A DNA stretch of 64,000 nucleotides from an uncultured Oscillospiraceae bacterium (GCA_910579965.1 CAJTWF010000001.1:205545-269544); one strand, 5' to 3'; shown: positions 8,297 to 17,835, numbered from the stretch's first letter. A program made the numbers and translations. Notes: generated by a model from the letters alone, not told the origin.

Positions 8297-8971
8297 TTAT
8301 CCCGGAATGGTGAACGTCTGCCCCGGATAGATAAGGCTTGGATTTCCCCCTATCACGCTCCGGTTCGCTTCATAGATTTTGGTGTAGTCCGCGCCGCTCC
8401 CGTAGAACTTCTTGGCAAGGGTCCAGAGGTTGTCCCCCTTCTTGACGGTGTAGGTCGTCCCGCCGCCCCCTTCGCTACCCCCGGTCGCCGCCGGTGCTTG
8501 CGCCGGTGCCGGTGCAGGGGCGGGGGCAGGGCTGGCCTTGCTGGTGTTGTGGCTCTCGCCTTTCAGGTATTCCAGCAGCTCCACTGTCACCTCCACAGCG
8601 TACAGGTCCCCGTTCGCATCCGTGTACTCCATCTTGGTCTTGTGGTCTTTGATGTTCCAGCGGTATTTCCCGTATCCCTTCCCGCCTATGACCAGGCCCA
8701 CGGCCTCGGCGTCCCGTTCGTAGCCCCAAATCTTGACCACATCTTTCAGCGGGTCCACGCCCAGCTCCGCCGTCAGCAGTATGTCAAATGAAAATCTGTC
8801 CGGGTCCAGTCCGGTAAACTCTGTCAGCGCGTGGGTGTTGTGCCGCTCATGGATGGCGTATCGTGCCGAACCGCTCCACTCCATGTTTTTAGGCGTTCGG
8901 AACACCTCGCGGGAGACGATAAAGGAAATCCCGTCGTCCGGGCTTTTCCCCAGGTATCCAATCAGCGCCAC
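8297..8971 (-). CDS. P2 gpU-like tail protein fused to LysM
   Basis: 224 residues. Residues 1-135 resemble the P2 GpU family; then comes an Ala/Pro repeat linker (about 145-165) and a C-terminal LysM domain (TYTVKKGDNLWTLAKKFYG to the end). The LysM part probably binds peptidoglycan or acts as an assembly clip at the tail tip; this GpU-LysM fusion is common in Gram-positive myophages. It starts inside the end of the preceding gene (10-bp overlap). Confidence 0.83.
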   Translation of the reverse strand: MALIGYLGKSPDDGISFIVSREVFRTPKNMEWSGSARYAIHERHNTHALTEFTGLDPDRFSFDILLTAELGVDPLKDVVKIWGYERDAEAVGLVIGGKGYGKYRWNIKDHKTKMEYTDANGDLYAVEVTVELLEYLKGESHNTSKASPAPAPAPAPAQAPAATGGSEGGGGTTYTVKKGDNLWTLAKKFYGSGADYTKIYEANRSVIGGNPSLIYPGQTFTIPG

Positions 8972-9288
8972 GGCTTCACACCTCCCAAAATCACCCCATC
9001 CCCGTTGAACACAGGGAAATACAGCACCAGCACCAAGTCATTGACCTTTGGCATATATGGCTTAATAATCAAATCGTGCTTGTGCTTTTCAAAGGCCGCG
9101 TCGCCGGAGCCGCCCGCTTCAAACTCCGTCCGCTGCGGTACGTCGTAGTCCGGTATGAAATCCCTGTTTATAAGCACCGGCATCCAGTCCGATTCAATTT
9201 CCAGTGCGTCAAACCACACCTTCGCAATGCGTTTGTCTTTGTCCACGGCGGTTACTTTTCCTTCCCGCACAATGTCCTCAATCTGCAT
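8962..9288 (-). CDS. gpV-like baseplate spike/OB-fold protein
   Basis: 108 residues. The pattern VREGKVTAVDKDKRIAKVWF ... DWMPVL and the later LVLVLYFPVFNGDGVILGG is the OB-fold part of phage baseplate protein V. It lacks the long beta-helical spike of full gpV, so either it is a minimal spike or it acts as an adaptor between D and the tip. The start overlaps the stop of the D gene (TGATG). Confidence 0.78.
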   Translation of the reverse strand: MQIEDIVREGKVTAVDKDKRIAKVWFDALEIESDWMPVLINRDFIPDYDVPQRTEFEAGGSGDAAFEKHKHDLIIKPYMPKVNDLVLVLYFPVFNGDGVILGGVKPWR

Positions 9289-10331
9289 CAGTAGTCCAAC
9301 ACCTTCCGTATGCTGATTTGCGTGGTGTAGCCGCCGCTCCCCACGGTATGGACCGCCCTTGTGACGATGTATTTCCCGTCCCAGCCGCCAAAGCCTTTGA
9401 GCTGGACCGTTACCCCGGCCACCAGCCCCACGTCCCCCGGCATGGTGAACGTGGCTGTTTTCGCCAGTTTGTTGTGCAGGCGCAGATGCTTCTTTGCCAG
9501 CGCTTGCGCCTCGCCCACGCTCCCGACTTTCGCCTTGATTTCAAGGCATTGGTCCCCGGAAACGTCGCCGTCCTCCGCCGTTCCTTCGATGCACTTCCCC
9601 GTGTTCGGGTCCATGTACCGGACGCGGCACTTCGCGTACTGGGTATCCGCCGAACCGGAATGAAGTTTGTACTTGATGTACCCGCCCTTCGCTCCTTCCT
9701 CAATGGTGAGGACCGGCGCTTTTGCTTCGTACTCCGCCTGGTCATACAGCACAAGTTTCCCGTCCGTGACCTTGATGGAGATACCGGCGTCCTGGCACAG
9801 CTTCCGCAGAAACTCAATGTCGCTTTGCCTGGTCTGCTCCACCCGGTCATAGGACGGGTTTGTGCTGGCTTCATACTGGCAGCTCAATCCGCCGTTGCCC
9901 GCGATTTCCGACGCAATGCCGGACAGGTTGTAATTTTTCCACGCCTTGCTTTTCTTCGTCTGGCGCAGATCATTGGAAAACGCAAGGCTGGTGGAATTGA
10001 TTGTCACCGTGGCGGGCGGGCCGGAGGCGTCCACGCTGTCCAGCTCAAACGCCCCCGTTTTCAGTTTTCCTTTCTTCTTCCAGTGTTCCGGCCTGATAAC
10101 CGCGCTGATCGACAGCTTGCCCCCGGCGGCGGCTTCCACCGCCTCTGTCAGCCACTTTTGCAGCCACACCTTGTCCCGGTCCTGGATTTGGATTTTCAGG
10201 TCGTCGGCCAGATCGTCCGCATCATCGGTGTAGACAATGCTGGTAAGGTAGGGCTTGATGTCGTTTGTAATATCCGTCCCGCCGAACATAACGTCAACCG
10301 ATGTCCGCCGGGCCAGCACCTTATCCGCCAT
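9288..10331 (-). CDS. Phage late control gene D protein (baseplate hub)
   Basis: 347 residues, standard for the P2 gpD family. Typical features: N-terminal region with DLADDLKIQIQDRDKVWL, central segments such as QTRQSDIEFLRKLCQDAG, and a C-terminal beta-rich part ending in GGYTTQISIRK. It forms the hub through which the tube tip protein passes. It lies between X and the V-like gene in the P2 order. Confidence 0.9.
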   Translation of the reverse strand: MADKVLARRTSVDVMFGGTDITNDIKPYLTSIVYTDDADDLADDLKIQIQDRDKVWLQKWLTEAVEAAAGGKLSISAVIRPEHWKKKGKLKTGAFELDSVDASGPPATVTINSTSLAFSNDLRQTKKSKAWKNYNLSGIASEIAGNGGLSCQYEASTNPSYDRVEQTRQSDIEFLRKLCQDAGISIKVTDGKLVLYDQAEYEAKAPVLTIEEGAKGGYIKYKLHSGSADTQYAKCRVRYMDPNTGKCIEGTAEDGDVSGDQCLEIKAKVGSVGEAQALAKKHLRLHNKLAKTATFTMPGDVGLVAGVTVQLKGFGGWDGKYIVTRAVHTVGSGGYTTQISIRKVLDY

Positions 10332-10343
10332 ACCGTCACCCCG

Positions 10344-10547
10344 CTACCGTTTCCACGGCGGGAGGTTTGCGTTGGGCTTGTCCTCGATTTCCGGCAGTCG
10401 CAGCGTGACCCCCGCCGGAAACAGGAGCTTCCCGACGTGTTCCAGGTTCGCGCTGATAAGCTGGTCGGTATAGTCGGTGCTTCCCAGCTTCCGGTACGCG
10501 ATAAGGTCCCAGGTGTCGCCCTGGACCGTTGTATAGGAACCGCTCAC
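10344..10547 (-). CDS. P2 gpX-like tail protein (LysM-like)
   Basis: 67 residues beginning MSGSYTTVQGDTWDLIAYR, a LysM-like fold found in gpX of P2. The ATG overlaps the stop of the tape measure gene by 4 bp. gpX sits at the baseplate hub and is needed for tail assembly. Size and order match the family. Confidence 0.85.
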   Translation of the reverse strand: MSGSYTTVQGDTWDLIAYRKLGSTDYTDQLISANLEHVGKLLFPAGVTLRLPEIEDKPNANLPPWKR

Positions 10548-13500
10548 ACCATGGCCCTCCTTCTCATGTCCGCGTCGGCGTCCTCCATGACCTCCAGGAC
10601 GGCGCTTTTCAGCTCGCCCCGGCTGACGTAATCCTGCCAGGCGTTCACCGTCTCCGGCGACGCCCCGGCTTCAATGTGGAGGTGCAGGTCTATCTTCGGC
10701 CTGCCCGCCGCCGTCCCGCTCGTCCCTGTGACCTCCAGAGGCGGTCTTGCGGACTGTACGCCCCGTGCTGCGGTATACCGCGTGTATGCGTTGTAATCCT
10801 CCGCAACCTCGCGGGAAACGCTGCTGGGAAGAATCTGCTCCCCGCCGTGCATCCGCATCAGCTCCGGCCCCTCTTCGCCTACCCAGGACCAGCCCGGCAC
10901 GGCGTTTGCCGTTCCGCTGGCATAGCCCCGTCCACCGTTCGCATACCACGCGCTGTCGGCGTATTTCGCCGGTCCCAGCGCAAGAGAAGCGGCCCGCGCA
11001 ACATTCGCATAGGCGCTTCGTACCTGTGGAAGCATACCTTCCGCCTGGTCGATGTAGGCTTGCACCGTGGCCCGCCCGCTCTCTTTTGCTTCCTCCGACA
11101 TATCCAGCTTCCCGATTTCTTCTTTCATATCCCGGATAAGCTGGTCCATCTGCTCGTTGAGGCCGGTCGTCCATTCCGCCACATCCCCGGCGGCTTCCTC
11201 CTGGCTTGCGCTGATTTCCCCCAGCGTGTCCGCCAGGTCGGTGAGCGCTTGGGTGTTTCCATCGTTTACGGCCTTGACCATATCGGCGGCAAGGCCCGCC
11301 GCCTCCGGTGTCCCGCTCCTGACATACTCCATCAGTGCGTTGTAGTTCTCCTGCGTTACCCCCAGGTCCTCGGCGGATATTTCTTTCAGGGCTGCGATAT
11401 TGGCGGCGTATCCCTGCCAGAAAGAAAGCTGTGTGTTCAGCGCTTCTTGCGCCGCCGCAACGGTGGCCTCGGCGTCCGCTTTTGCCTCGTCGAACAATCC
11501 AAACTGCCCGGAAAAGCTCTCCAGGGCTTCGTCGTAGGCGTCTGCGTATGCCTCCGTCAATGCCTGTACGGATGCCATTGTCTCGTCCAGCGCTTCCCGG
11601 ACCGCCGATTCCTGCGCTGTCAGATTCTCTTCTTCCTCCGTGTAGATGCCCAGCGTCCGCATTAGGTCTTGTACCACTTTATCCAGAAGCGACATTTCCT
11701 CTTCTGCGGCGGCGACGGCTTCCTTGTCCTTCTCAATGGCCTTTTCGTGTGCGTCCACATCGGATTGTGCGTCGAACAGCTCTTGACTGAGGTTTCCAAG
11801 GGAGTTTTGCAGGTCGTAGTATTCCTGGGAGAGAAATGCCGATGCGTCCACCAGCGTTCCAAACTCCCGGTTCTGTTCCTCCGCCTTTTCGCTGGCTTCG
11901 GCCCACAGCTCGTTCATCCGCTCGATTGCGGCGTTGTATTTCTGACTGGCCTCTTCCTGCTTGTACTTCGCCATGGTCAGCCCGATTTCATTCTCCGCCG
12001 CTTCTTGCAGGACCTCCCCGTACTGGTCATATACGGTGTTAAGATAGTCCTGATAGGCTTTCGCCTGGGCGTTTTTCTTCCATTCCTCCGTGTTGGCACG
12101 GAGCGCTGCCGTGTCAGTCTCCAGCGCGTAGGTAGACCGCCCGTACTCGTCCGTGGTGGTGCTGATGCAGTCGGACAGCTCCGGCATTGTCCGCAGAAGC
12201 AGCGCCAACGTGTTTTGATACTCCTGGCTCTGTTCCGCGTTCTCTCCCTCTGCGGCCTCCATTTCCTCCAGCTTCCCAATCAGAAAGTCAGCCGTGTTTG
12301 CCGTCGCCAGGATTTCAGCCGCCGCGTCCTCATGGGTTTTTCCCGCTTCCTCCATTTCCGCGTTCAGTTCCCGTGCCGCCTCGGTCAGCTCCCGCACCGC
12401 CGGTCCGCCGTCCCGTGTGGCGTCCACAAAAGTTACTACCGCCGCAGTCGCAGCGGCGGCAGCGCCTACAACTGCCAGGAACGGTCCCGCCGGTGTTGCG
12501 AACAGCGACGCCAGATTAAGGGCTTTCCAAACTTTCATTGCGGTGTTCGCACCCACAATAGCGGTCCCCAGCGCCATAGCAGCACCCGCCCCGGCCATAA
12601 GGCCCTTTGTGAGCGACGGGCTTTCAATGATAAAATCATTCAGCCCGTTCAGCAGCTCCGTCTTTAACTGCGTCAGCTCCCGCAGCTCCGGGTTGAATTG
12701 CTCTCCGATGGTGGATTGCAGCGCCTCCATAGCGGAGTTTGCAAGGGTGATGTCGCCGTTCAGGTTGTCCAGCTTCACCTTTGCCATCCGCTCCGCCGCG
12801 CCGTTGCAGTTGTTGATGGAGGCGTACAGGCTTTGGAAGTCCTCGTTCGTGGCGTTCAGGATTGCAAGCAGTCCGTTGTAGCCGCGCATACCGGCAATGG
12901 TCATAGCGTTGTTGACCCGTTCCGCCTCGGTCATTTGGCTGAAATACCCGCGCAGGTCCTCTACCGTTTCCATCAGGCCCTTCATGGAGCCGTCCGAATT
13001 AACGGCGGAGTAGTCCAGTTCTCCAAAGGCTTTCGCCGTCAGCGTCACGCCGCCCAGCAGGCCGTTGAAGATATTGCGCAGCGCAGTACCGGCGCGTGAC
13101 CCCTTCACGGAATTGTTTGCCATCAGGCCCACCATCACGGCCACGTCCTCAATGCTGTACCCCAGCGCTCCAGCGACAGAGGAAGAGCTTTTGAACGTCT
13201 CGCCCATGATGGAGATATTGGTGTTGGAGTTTGCCGCTGCCGCCGCCAGCACGTCCGCAAAGTGCGCCGTGTCCGACGCTCTCAACCCAAAGGCCGACAG
13301 GTTATCCGTCACGATGTCGGACACTTGCGCCAGGTCCTCCCCGGCTGCTGCCGCCAGATTGATAACGCCGTTCATGCCGCCCAGCATTTCTTGTGCGTCC
13401 CAGCCCGCCATTGCCATGTACTCCATAGCGTTAGCGCTCTGCTGTGCGGTAAATTTGGTTGTTGCGCCCAGCTCCTTTGCTTCCGCCGTCAGCGCCGCCA

Positions 13501-14152
13501 TTTCCGATGTGTTGGAATCCGCGATTGCTTCCACGGCAGACATAGCCTGCTCAAAGTCCCCTGCCACCTGCACACATTCCCTGTAGGCGTCCGCGATTCC
13601 CTTCATGGCTTCGGCAATCCCGGCGGCGGCAATGGCACCGCCCACCGCTTCGATAGTCTGCAAGCCAGCGTTGCCAAACTCGCCTGCGCCCTCTGCGGCT
13701 TTCTTCTGTTCTTCGGTCAGCTCTTGGATTTTGGCGGTCAGCTCCGCGTCCTTGTTGGCAAGGTCGGTTGTGCTTACCCCCGCCGCGTCCAGCCGGTCCT
13801 TCGTCTCCCCCAGCTTTTTCTTCTGCTTATCAAGCGCCGATTCGGTGTTTATAATGCGCTGCTCCAGTTTGAGCTTTTCCCGCTCCAGTGCGGTTGTAGA
13901 GCCGGTGGTTTCCCCGATTTGCTTGTTGACAAGCTCGTACTGCCGTTTCAGGTTTTCCAGCTTTTGCGACGTATTCTGTACCGCCGCCGCCTGCTTCTCA
14001 TAGGCTTTCACGTCCCGCTGAATGGCCTGGAGGTTTTTGATTTCCGTGCCCAGCCGTATAAACTCCTGCTGTGCCTTTGTGAACGTGCCAGAAAATCCGC
14101 CGTTCAGTACAGCGTTCAGAACAAAATCAAACGAATACTGCTTCTGTGCCAC
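10544..14152 (-). CDS. Tail tape measure protein
   Basis: 1202 residues, one of the longest genes of the prophage. The N-terminus is a coiled coil (about 20-165). Residues ~210-380 hold the conserved core of the TP901/P2-type tape measure family (MAMAGWDAQEMLGGM, later VGLMANNSVKGSRAGTALR). Hydrophobic segments rich in Ala/Gly follow near residues 515-590, and a second coiled-coil region lies at ~690-880. The length of this protein sets tail length; at about 0.15 nm per residue it would give a tail near 180 nm. It follows the E/E' chaperone genes as in P2. Confidence 0.93.
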   Translation of the reverse strand: MAQKQYSFDFVLNAVLNGGFSGTFTKAQQEFIRLGTEIKNLQAIQRDVKAYEKQAAAVQNTSQKLENLKRQYELVNKQIGETTGSTTALEREKLKLEQRIINTESALDKQKKKLGETKDRLDAAGVSTTDLANKDAELTAKIQELTEEQKKAAEGAGEFGNAGLQTIEAVGGAIAAAGIAEAMKGIADAYRECVQVAGDFEQAMSAVEAIADSNTSEMAALTAEAKELGATTKFTAQQSANAMEYMAMAGWDAQEMLGGMNGVINLAAAAGEDLAQVSDIVTDNLSAFGLRASDTAHFADVLAAAAANSNTNISIMGETFKSSSSVAGALGYSIEDVAVMVGLMANNSVKGSRAGTALRNIFNGLLGGVTLTAKAFGELDYSAVNSDGSMKGLMETVEDLRGYFSQMTEAERVNNAMTIAGMRGYNGLLAILNATNEDFQSLYASINNCNGAAERMAKVKLDNLNGDITLANSAMEALQSTIGEQFNPELRELTQLKTELLNGLNDFIIESPSLTKGLMAGAGAAMALGTAIVGANTAMKVWKALNLASLFATPAGPFLAVVGAAAAATAAVVTFVDATRDGGPAVRELTEAARELNAEMEEAGKTHEDAAAEILATANTADFLIGKLEEMEAAEGENAEQSQEYQNTLALLLRTMPELSDCISTTTDEYGRSTYALETDTAALRANTEEWKKNAQAKAYQDYLNTVYDQYGEVLQEAAENEIGLTMAKYKQEEASQKYNAAIERMNELWAEASEKAEEQNREFGTLVDASAFLSQEYYDLQNSLGNLSQELFDAQSDVDAHEKAIEKDKEAVAAAEEEMSLLDKVVQDLMRTLGIYTEEEENLTAQESAVREALDETMASVQALTEAYADAYDEALESFSGQFGLFDEAKADAEATVAAAQEALNTQLSFWQGYAANIAALKEISAEDLGVTQENYNALMEYVRSGTPEAAGLAADMVKAVNDGNTQALTDLADTLGEISASQEEAAGDVAEWTTGLNEQMDQLIRDMKEEIGKLDMSEEAKESGRATVQAYIDQAEGMLPQVRSAYANVARAASLALGPAKYADSAWYANGGRGYASGTANAVPGWSWVGEEGPELMRMHGGEQILPSSVSREVAEDYNAYTRYTAARGVQSARPPLEVTGTSGTAAGRPKIDLHLHIEAGASPETVNAWQDYVSRGELKSAVLEVMEDADADMRRRAMV

Positions 14153-14156
14153 GGTA

Positions 14157-14312
14157 TCACCCCTCCCCCCGCTTTTCGTTCAGCTCGTTTGTTGCCGCTA
14201 TCCAGCCGCCAAGCTGCCATAAGGGAACATTGAGCCAGTCCAGCGGTGAACCGTTGTTGTGTCTCGCCAGGAGGACGCATTGCTTCTGGAGCCAAAGCCT
14301 TTCGACTTTCAC
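14157..14312 (-). CDS. E'-type tail assembly chaperone extension
   Basis: 51 codons from a possible GTG at 14312 that overlaps the TGA of the E-like gene. The frame is in the -1 register relative to E and stays open upstream through the slippery site at 14324-14330, so the product is probably made mainly as an E-E' fusion. Short, Trp-rich (W.Q.GGWIAATNE), like GpE' proteins of P2-type phages. It immediately precedes the tape measure gene. Confidence 0.75.
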   Translation of the reverse strand: MKVERLWLQKQCVLLARHNNGSPLDWLNVPLWQLGGWIAATNELNEKRGEG

Positions 14313-14719
14313 TCCGCACGCAGCAAAAAACCCCGCGCTTTCCTCGTAATGGCCTGAAAATCGGTCATGGGCATTTTTTTGAGCGCCTGCCCGTCAATGA
14401 CCGGCTTGCCCTTCTCGTCCCGCTCGGTGCAGGCCCGCGCCGCCATCCCCGCCAGGAAGTCCCCGGTAAAGGCCGGAGATACCAGCGTGCGGCCCTTCAT
14501 CACGATTTCGCTCTCGATTTCCAGATGGTCCCCGCCGTCCAGCGCGGTCCAGTCGAATGTCAGCGTTTCATAGGTCTTGCCCTTCCACGGAAACGGATTC
14601 TTGAACGTGTGGGTGTAACTCCCGGTTTCCTGTTCCTGTTTGGCTTCCTCCGCCACCCGCTCGGCCTCCGCCGCGTCCTCGGCCACGCCCGCCATGTCCA
14701 GGGTCTTTTCCTCTGCCAT
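14309..14719 (-). CDS. Tail assembly chaperone (P2 gpE-like)
   Basis: 136 residues from the ATG at 14719, which has AAGGAG nine bases upstream; the frame is open further 5' without a start site. An acidic, Ala/Glu-rich N-terminus is followed by the conserved phage tail assembly chaperone region (TFKNPFPWKGKTYETLTFDW). Members bind the tape measure during tube polymerisation. The gene ends with the slippery site that yields the longer form. Confidence 0.85.
   Translation of the reverse strand: MAEEKTLDMAGVAEDAAEAERVAEEAKQEQETGSYTHTFKNPFPWKGKTYETLTFDWTALDGGDHLEIESEIVMKGRTLVSPAFTGDFLAGMAARACTERDEKGKPVIDGQALKKMPMTDFQAITRKARGFLLRAE
14324..14330 (-). promoter_or_regulatory. Programmed -1 frameshift slippery site (TTTTTTG)
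   Basis: In the E reading frame the codons are GGT TTT TTG, that is T TTT TTG in X XXY YYZ register, 13 bases before the E stop codon. The same heptamer is used by phage P2 to make E+E'. After slipping, the ribosome reads an open frame into the downstream 51-codon ORF. The adjoining GGGTTTT is also a possible slip site. Confidence 0.8.
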
Positions 14720-14744
14720 GAATAATCGCTCCTTCCTGTATTGG

Positions 14745-14781
14745 ATAAGCCGCCTCTTCACGCACGGAAGAGGCGGCTTAT
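14745..14781. terminator. 15-bp perfect hairpin between tube and chaperone genes
   Basis: Arms 14745-14759 and 14767-14781 (ATAAGCCGCCTCTTC and its complement) with a seven-base loop. There is no T tract on the minus strand, so it probably only attenuates or caps RNA. It would lower expression of the chaperone relative to the abundant tube and sheath proteins. Confidence 0.6.
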
Positions 14782-14859
14782 TGGTTCTGTTTCCGCACTC
14801 GCGTCATTGTCGCCTCCGGCGGCAACGACCGCTCGGGCCGTGCCGCAATGCGGCGCGGC

Positions 14860-15378
14860 CTACATCATGCCCATAGCCTTACGCACCAGCGCGGCATTGT
14901 CCACGCCGTTGATTTCATGGACCTGGTTAAACTGGTCAATGTCAATGACCTTTGCCCCATTCTTATACACCGTGTACTTGCACACGCTGTAGGTTCCGGA
15001 GGCATCGGCGGCGCTGGCCGTCTGGATGGTCCCCTGGTTGATTTCCGTGGGCCGGATGGACAACTCAAAGCGAATCGGCTCCAGCTCTTCCTTGCGGGTC
15101 ACGCCGTCAAAATACTGGTCCGCCAGGTACAGGGCCACGTCGTGCCACTCGTTGGTGCCGAGCTGCACAATGGCGTCCGCCACGCTGGAGAACTCGATAT
15201 TGATGGTCATGGCCTCAATCATGCTTGCCAGAGGGATAGTCACGTCGCCCATGAGCGCCGCGCCCGTCGCGGTGACGGTCTTGTACTTGATAGGGGGCAT
15301 TGTCACCTTGGCAACGCCGATCAGTGCCCCGCCGTTCTCGTACATGAGGTAGTCGATATGGCCGTTCGGATAAATCAT
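14860..15378 (-). CDS. Major tail tube protein (P2 FII-like)
   Basis: 172 residues, the usual length for P2 FII-type tube proteins. Beta-rich with the typical EINGVDNAALVRKAMGMM end. It follows the sheath gene by 13 bp in the same direction, the standard order for contractile tails. Confidence 0.88.
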   Translation of the reverse strand: MIYPNGHIDYLMYENGGALIGVAKVTMPPIKYKTVTATGAALMGDVTIPLASMIEAMTINIEFSSVADAIVQLGTNEWHDVALYLADQYFDGVTRKEELEPIRFELSIRPTEINQGTIQTASAADASGTYSVCKYTVYKNGAKVIDIDQFNQVHEINGVDNAALVRKAMGMM

Positions 15379-15391
15379 CTTCTATTCCTCC

Positions 15392-16849
15392 TTACGCCGC
15401 CAGCGCCGTCTCCATGTAGGAAACGTCGTATTCCAGGATGAAGTCGATTTCCTGCGCGGGTACGGGCGGCGCGTTGTAGATGTGCAGCGTGATAATGCCG
15501 TCCAGCAGAGAGGTCAGCGGATTTTCCTCCGCCAGCATTTCCGCCCGCGCCCCGTAGAGGTAGCCGCCGCCGGTCAGCCCGCCCAGCCAGATATTGCAGG
15601 TCTGCAAGATGCTGTCCCGCAGCGCCGGGGTCATGGGCTTGTCCAGCTTGGACCAGAACGTGCGGATAAGGGTATTCCCGATGAAATCAAACATACGGGA
15701 CACGGGGATGAACTGGTCCTTCACGTCCGTATTGCCCGGATAGCAGGCGGTGTAGTTGCCCTTCGCCACCCAGCCGGAATCCAGGAAGTTGACCGCCGTA
15801 ACGACGCCCCAGCTCCCCGCGATAAGGTCCACCTGGTTCCACGTCAGGTTGACCGGCGTACCGTCCGCCAGCACGCAGGCGTCCATTTTCAGGTTTTTGT
15901 TGGACGGGGATTCGTAGGGGATGCCCCGGTTTCCCGCGTCCACCGTCGCCATCAGGCCGCAGAGCTGGGTAGACAGGTGAAAACGGTAGTCTCCGAGCTG
16001 CACCATGGGCCAGCAAATGATTTGGTCCACGTCCACAAAGTTGTTTTTGTTCTTATAGCCGGAGAGCTGGGAGTATTCGGTCACGCCGTCCTCGCCGCTG
16101 TCCGCGTCGATAACGGCCTTGCCCTTGAACAGCCCATTGATAGCCGCCGCCTTGGTCGCCATCACAGCGGCCACGACGGTATTGTGGGACCAGCCGGGGG
16201 CGGCGATAAGGTCCGGGACCAGGCCCACCGCCGTCAGGCAGGCGTCCACCTGGGCCACGCCGTCCACCACGTCGGCCACCGTTGCGGTCTTGGGGTCCGC
16301 CGCGCTGTAGGCAACGCTCACCGTCTCCGCGTCATAGGCGCTGCCGTCCTCCAGCAGCTCCACGATGCACACATAGGTATCCGTGTCGTCCCGGTCGTAG
16401 AGGATGCTGTAGTCCGTGTCCCGCTCCAGCGCCCGCGTTGTAGCCGCCTCGCCTGCGCCCTCTGCCACGCTGACCTTGATGGTGTCCGCAATCGCGTCCA
16501 CGGAGACGGCAACCCTGTGGTCGGCCACGGTATAGTCCGCCGCCGCCTCTTCCCGCTTCATGCTGGCCGGGTCGTTGATGTTGCAGAAAATGACCGGCTG
16601 CGCCCCGAAAAGCTGGAGGTGGGAGTACATGAACTCGCACAGCGTATAGCTCTCCCAGTCATAGGAAAAGCCCAGCTTCTCCACCGCCTCGTCCCAGCTC
16701 GTCACCAGCACGGGGACGTTGGACTTGGCAGGCTTCGCCGCAGACTGCACCGGCGCGGTCCCCACCACAAAGGGGATGCCCACCGTTGCCACCTTCGGCG
16801 TCTGGACGGACGTAGCCTTTTCATAAACGTGTACGCCGAGTTTCGCCAT
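15392..16849 (-). CDS. Tail sheath protein (P2 FI-like)
   Basis: 485 residues. The N-terminus (HVYEKATSVQTPKVATVGIP) and the C-terminal domain (TFWSKLDKPMTPALRDSI, then an ending rich in beta strands) are typical of contractile sheath proteins. A middle inserted domain carries the surface variation. Its presence makes the phage a myovirus. Confidence 0.93.
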   Translation of the reverse strand: MAKLGVHVYEKATSVQTPKVATVGIPFVVGTAPVQSAAKPAKSNVPVLVTSWDEAVEKLGFSYDWESYTLCEFMYSHLQLFGAQPVIFCNINDPASMKREEAAADYTVADHRVAVSVDAIADTIKVSVAEGAGEAATTRALERDTDYSILYDRDDTDTYVCIVELLEDGSAYDAETVSVAYSAADPKTATVADVVDGVAQVDACLTAVGLVPDLIAAPGWSHNTVVAAVMATKAAAINGLFKGKAVIDADSGEDGVTEYSQLSGYKNKNNFVDVDQIICWPMVQLGDYRFHLSTQLCGLMATVDAGNRGIPYESPSNKNLKMDACVLADGTPVNLTWNQVDLIAGSWGVVTAVNFLDSGWVAKGNYTACYPGNTDVKDQFIPVSRMFDFIGNTLIRTFWSKLDKPMTPALRDSILQTCNIWLGGLTGGGYLYGARAEMLAEENPLTSLLDGIITLHIYNAPPVPAQEIDFILEYDVSYMETALAA

Positions 16850-16851
16850 TG

Positions 16852-17181
16852 TTACTTACCTTCCTTTCCCGCCAGCTTCAGCTTCATGTAGTTGGCGTAC
16901 AATGCGTTGCCGGGGGCCTTGACCTTCAAGCGGGCCTCCGGCAGCGCGTCGCCGGAGACGATAAGGGTCTTGACCAGCGGGTACGCCTTGATAGCCTCCG
17001 CCGCCTGTTTCAGCGCATGCGCCCGCGTCCCCCGGTAGATGGTCCCGGTCTGGATGTGCTTCTTGATGTTGGGGCCGATGTAAATGTAAAAGCCGGAGGG
17101 ACACGTCCCCGCCCGGCTCTTCTTTTCATTCCCCGTGCTGTCCTGCCCTGTCATGGGCGCGTTGGTTTCCTTCTTTGCCAT
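16852..17181 (-). CDS. Phage virion-region protein, unknown (paralogue of 18945 gene)
   Basis: 109 residues. After a disordered N-terminus (~30 residues), residues 33-109 align with the C-terminal part of the protein at 18945-19451: Y.GP, T..G, a helix with AL, LIVS, P..R, PG.A...Y, and a final GK. The two therefore appear to be paralogues with the same small domain. It starts a few bases before the sheath gene. No family recognised. Confidence 0.7.
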   Translation of the reverse strand: MAKKETNAPMTGQDSTGNEKKSRAGTCPSGFYIYIGPNIKKHIQTGTIYRGTRAHALKQAAEAIKAYPLVKTLIVSGDALPEARLKVKAPGNALYANYMKLKLAGKEGK

Positions 17182-17202
17182 ATGCTCACAAATCCTTTCG
17201 TT

Positions 17203-17835
17203 TCAGATTCTTGGGTCCGTCTTGGGGTAGCTGTCTTGCAGGTGTCTTACGGTCTTGTCGTCCGGCATCCAGCCGTGCGCCACCCGTGCCGCGTTGATTC
17301 TCGTTACCGGCGGCAGCTTCCAGACCGTCACCATTTCCCCCAGGTAGAACGGCGCGGTGCCCCGCTCTCCTGTCTCCGGGTAGACCATTTGGCTGATACC
17401 TTCCTTTAGGTCCAGCTCAAACACCTTGTTCAGCGTCGGGTACATCAGGAGCGCGATGCGCATTTCCTCCATGATGTTCAGCAGCGCAAGCCCGCCCTCT
17501 TCCTCGTCCGGGTGGTAGACGCAGAACACGGACCGGATAACGGCGGAGCTTTGCAGCTCTAACCTGGATTCCCGGCCCGTCCCCTTGTTGGCGTTCTTTA
17601 GTCCGTCCTCTCCCGTCACCGCCTGGTGGAGAATGAAGGGTGCCTTTTTCTCGAACGATGTCATGTCCGGCAACCGCGCCAGAAACACCGCCGCCGCCCT
17701 GCGCTTCGGCTCCCGCTCGTCCTGTTTTTGCCGCTTCACCGGCATAAGCAGGTCCTTCACCGTCTCCGTGGTAAAGTCTTTCAGCGCGTACAGCAGGCCC
17801 ACTTTGGTTTCGTTCTCTAAGGTCACTCTCTGCAT
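17203..17835 (-). CDS. Probable tail terminator / head-tail protein
   Basis: 210 residues. Beta/alpha protein whose middle part (RLELQSSAVIRSVFCVYHPDE, ALLNIMEEMRIALL) resembles tail terminator-like proteins of Gram-positive phages, and its place between GpZ and the sheath fits. The assignment rests mainly on position and length. Confidence 0.65.
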   Translation of the reverse strand: MQRVTLENETKVGLLYALKDFTTETVKDLLMPVKRQKQDEREPKRRAAAVFLARLPDMTSFEKKAPFILHQAVTGEDGLKNANKGTGRESRLELQSSAVIRSVFCVYHPDEEEGGLALLNIMEEMRIALLMYPTLNKVFELDLKEGISQMVYPETGERGTAPFYLGEMVTVWKLPPVTRINAARVAHGWMPDDKTVRHLQDSYPKTDPRI

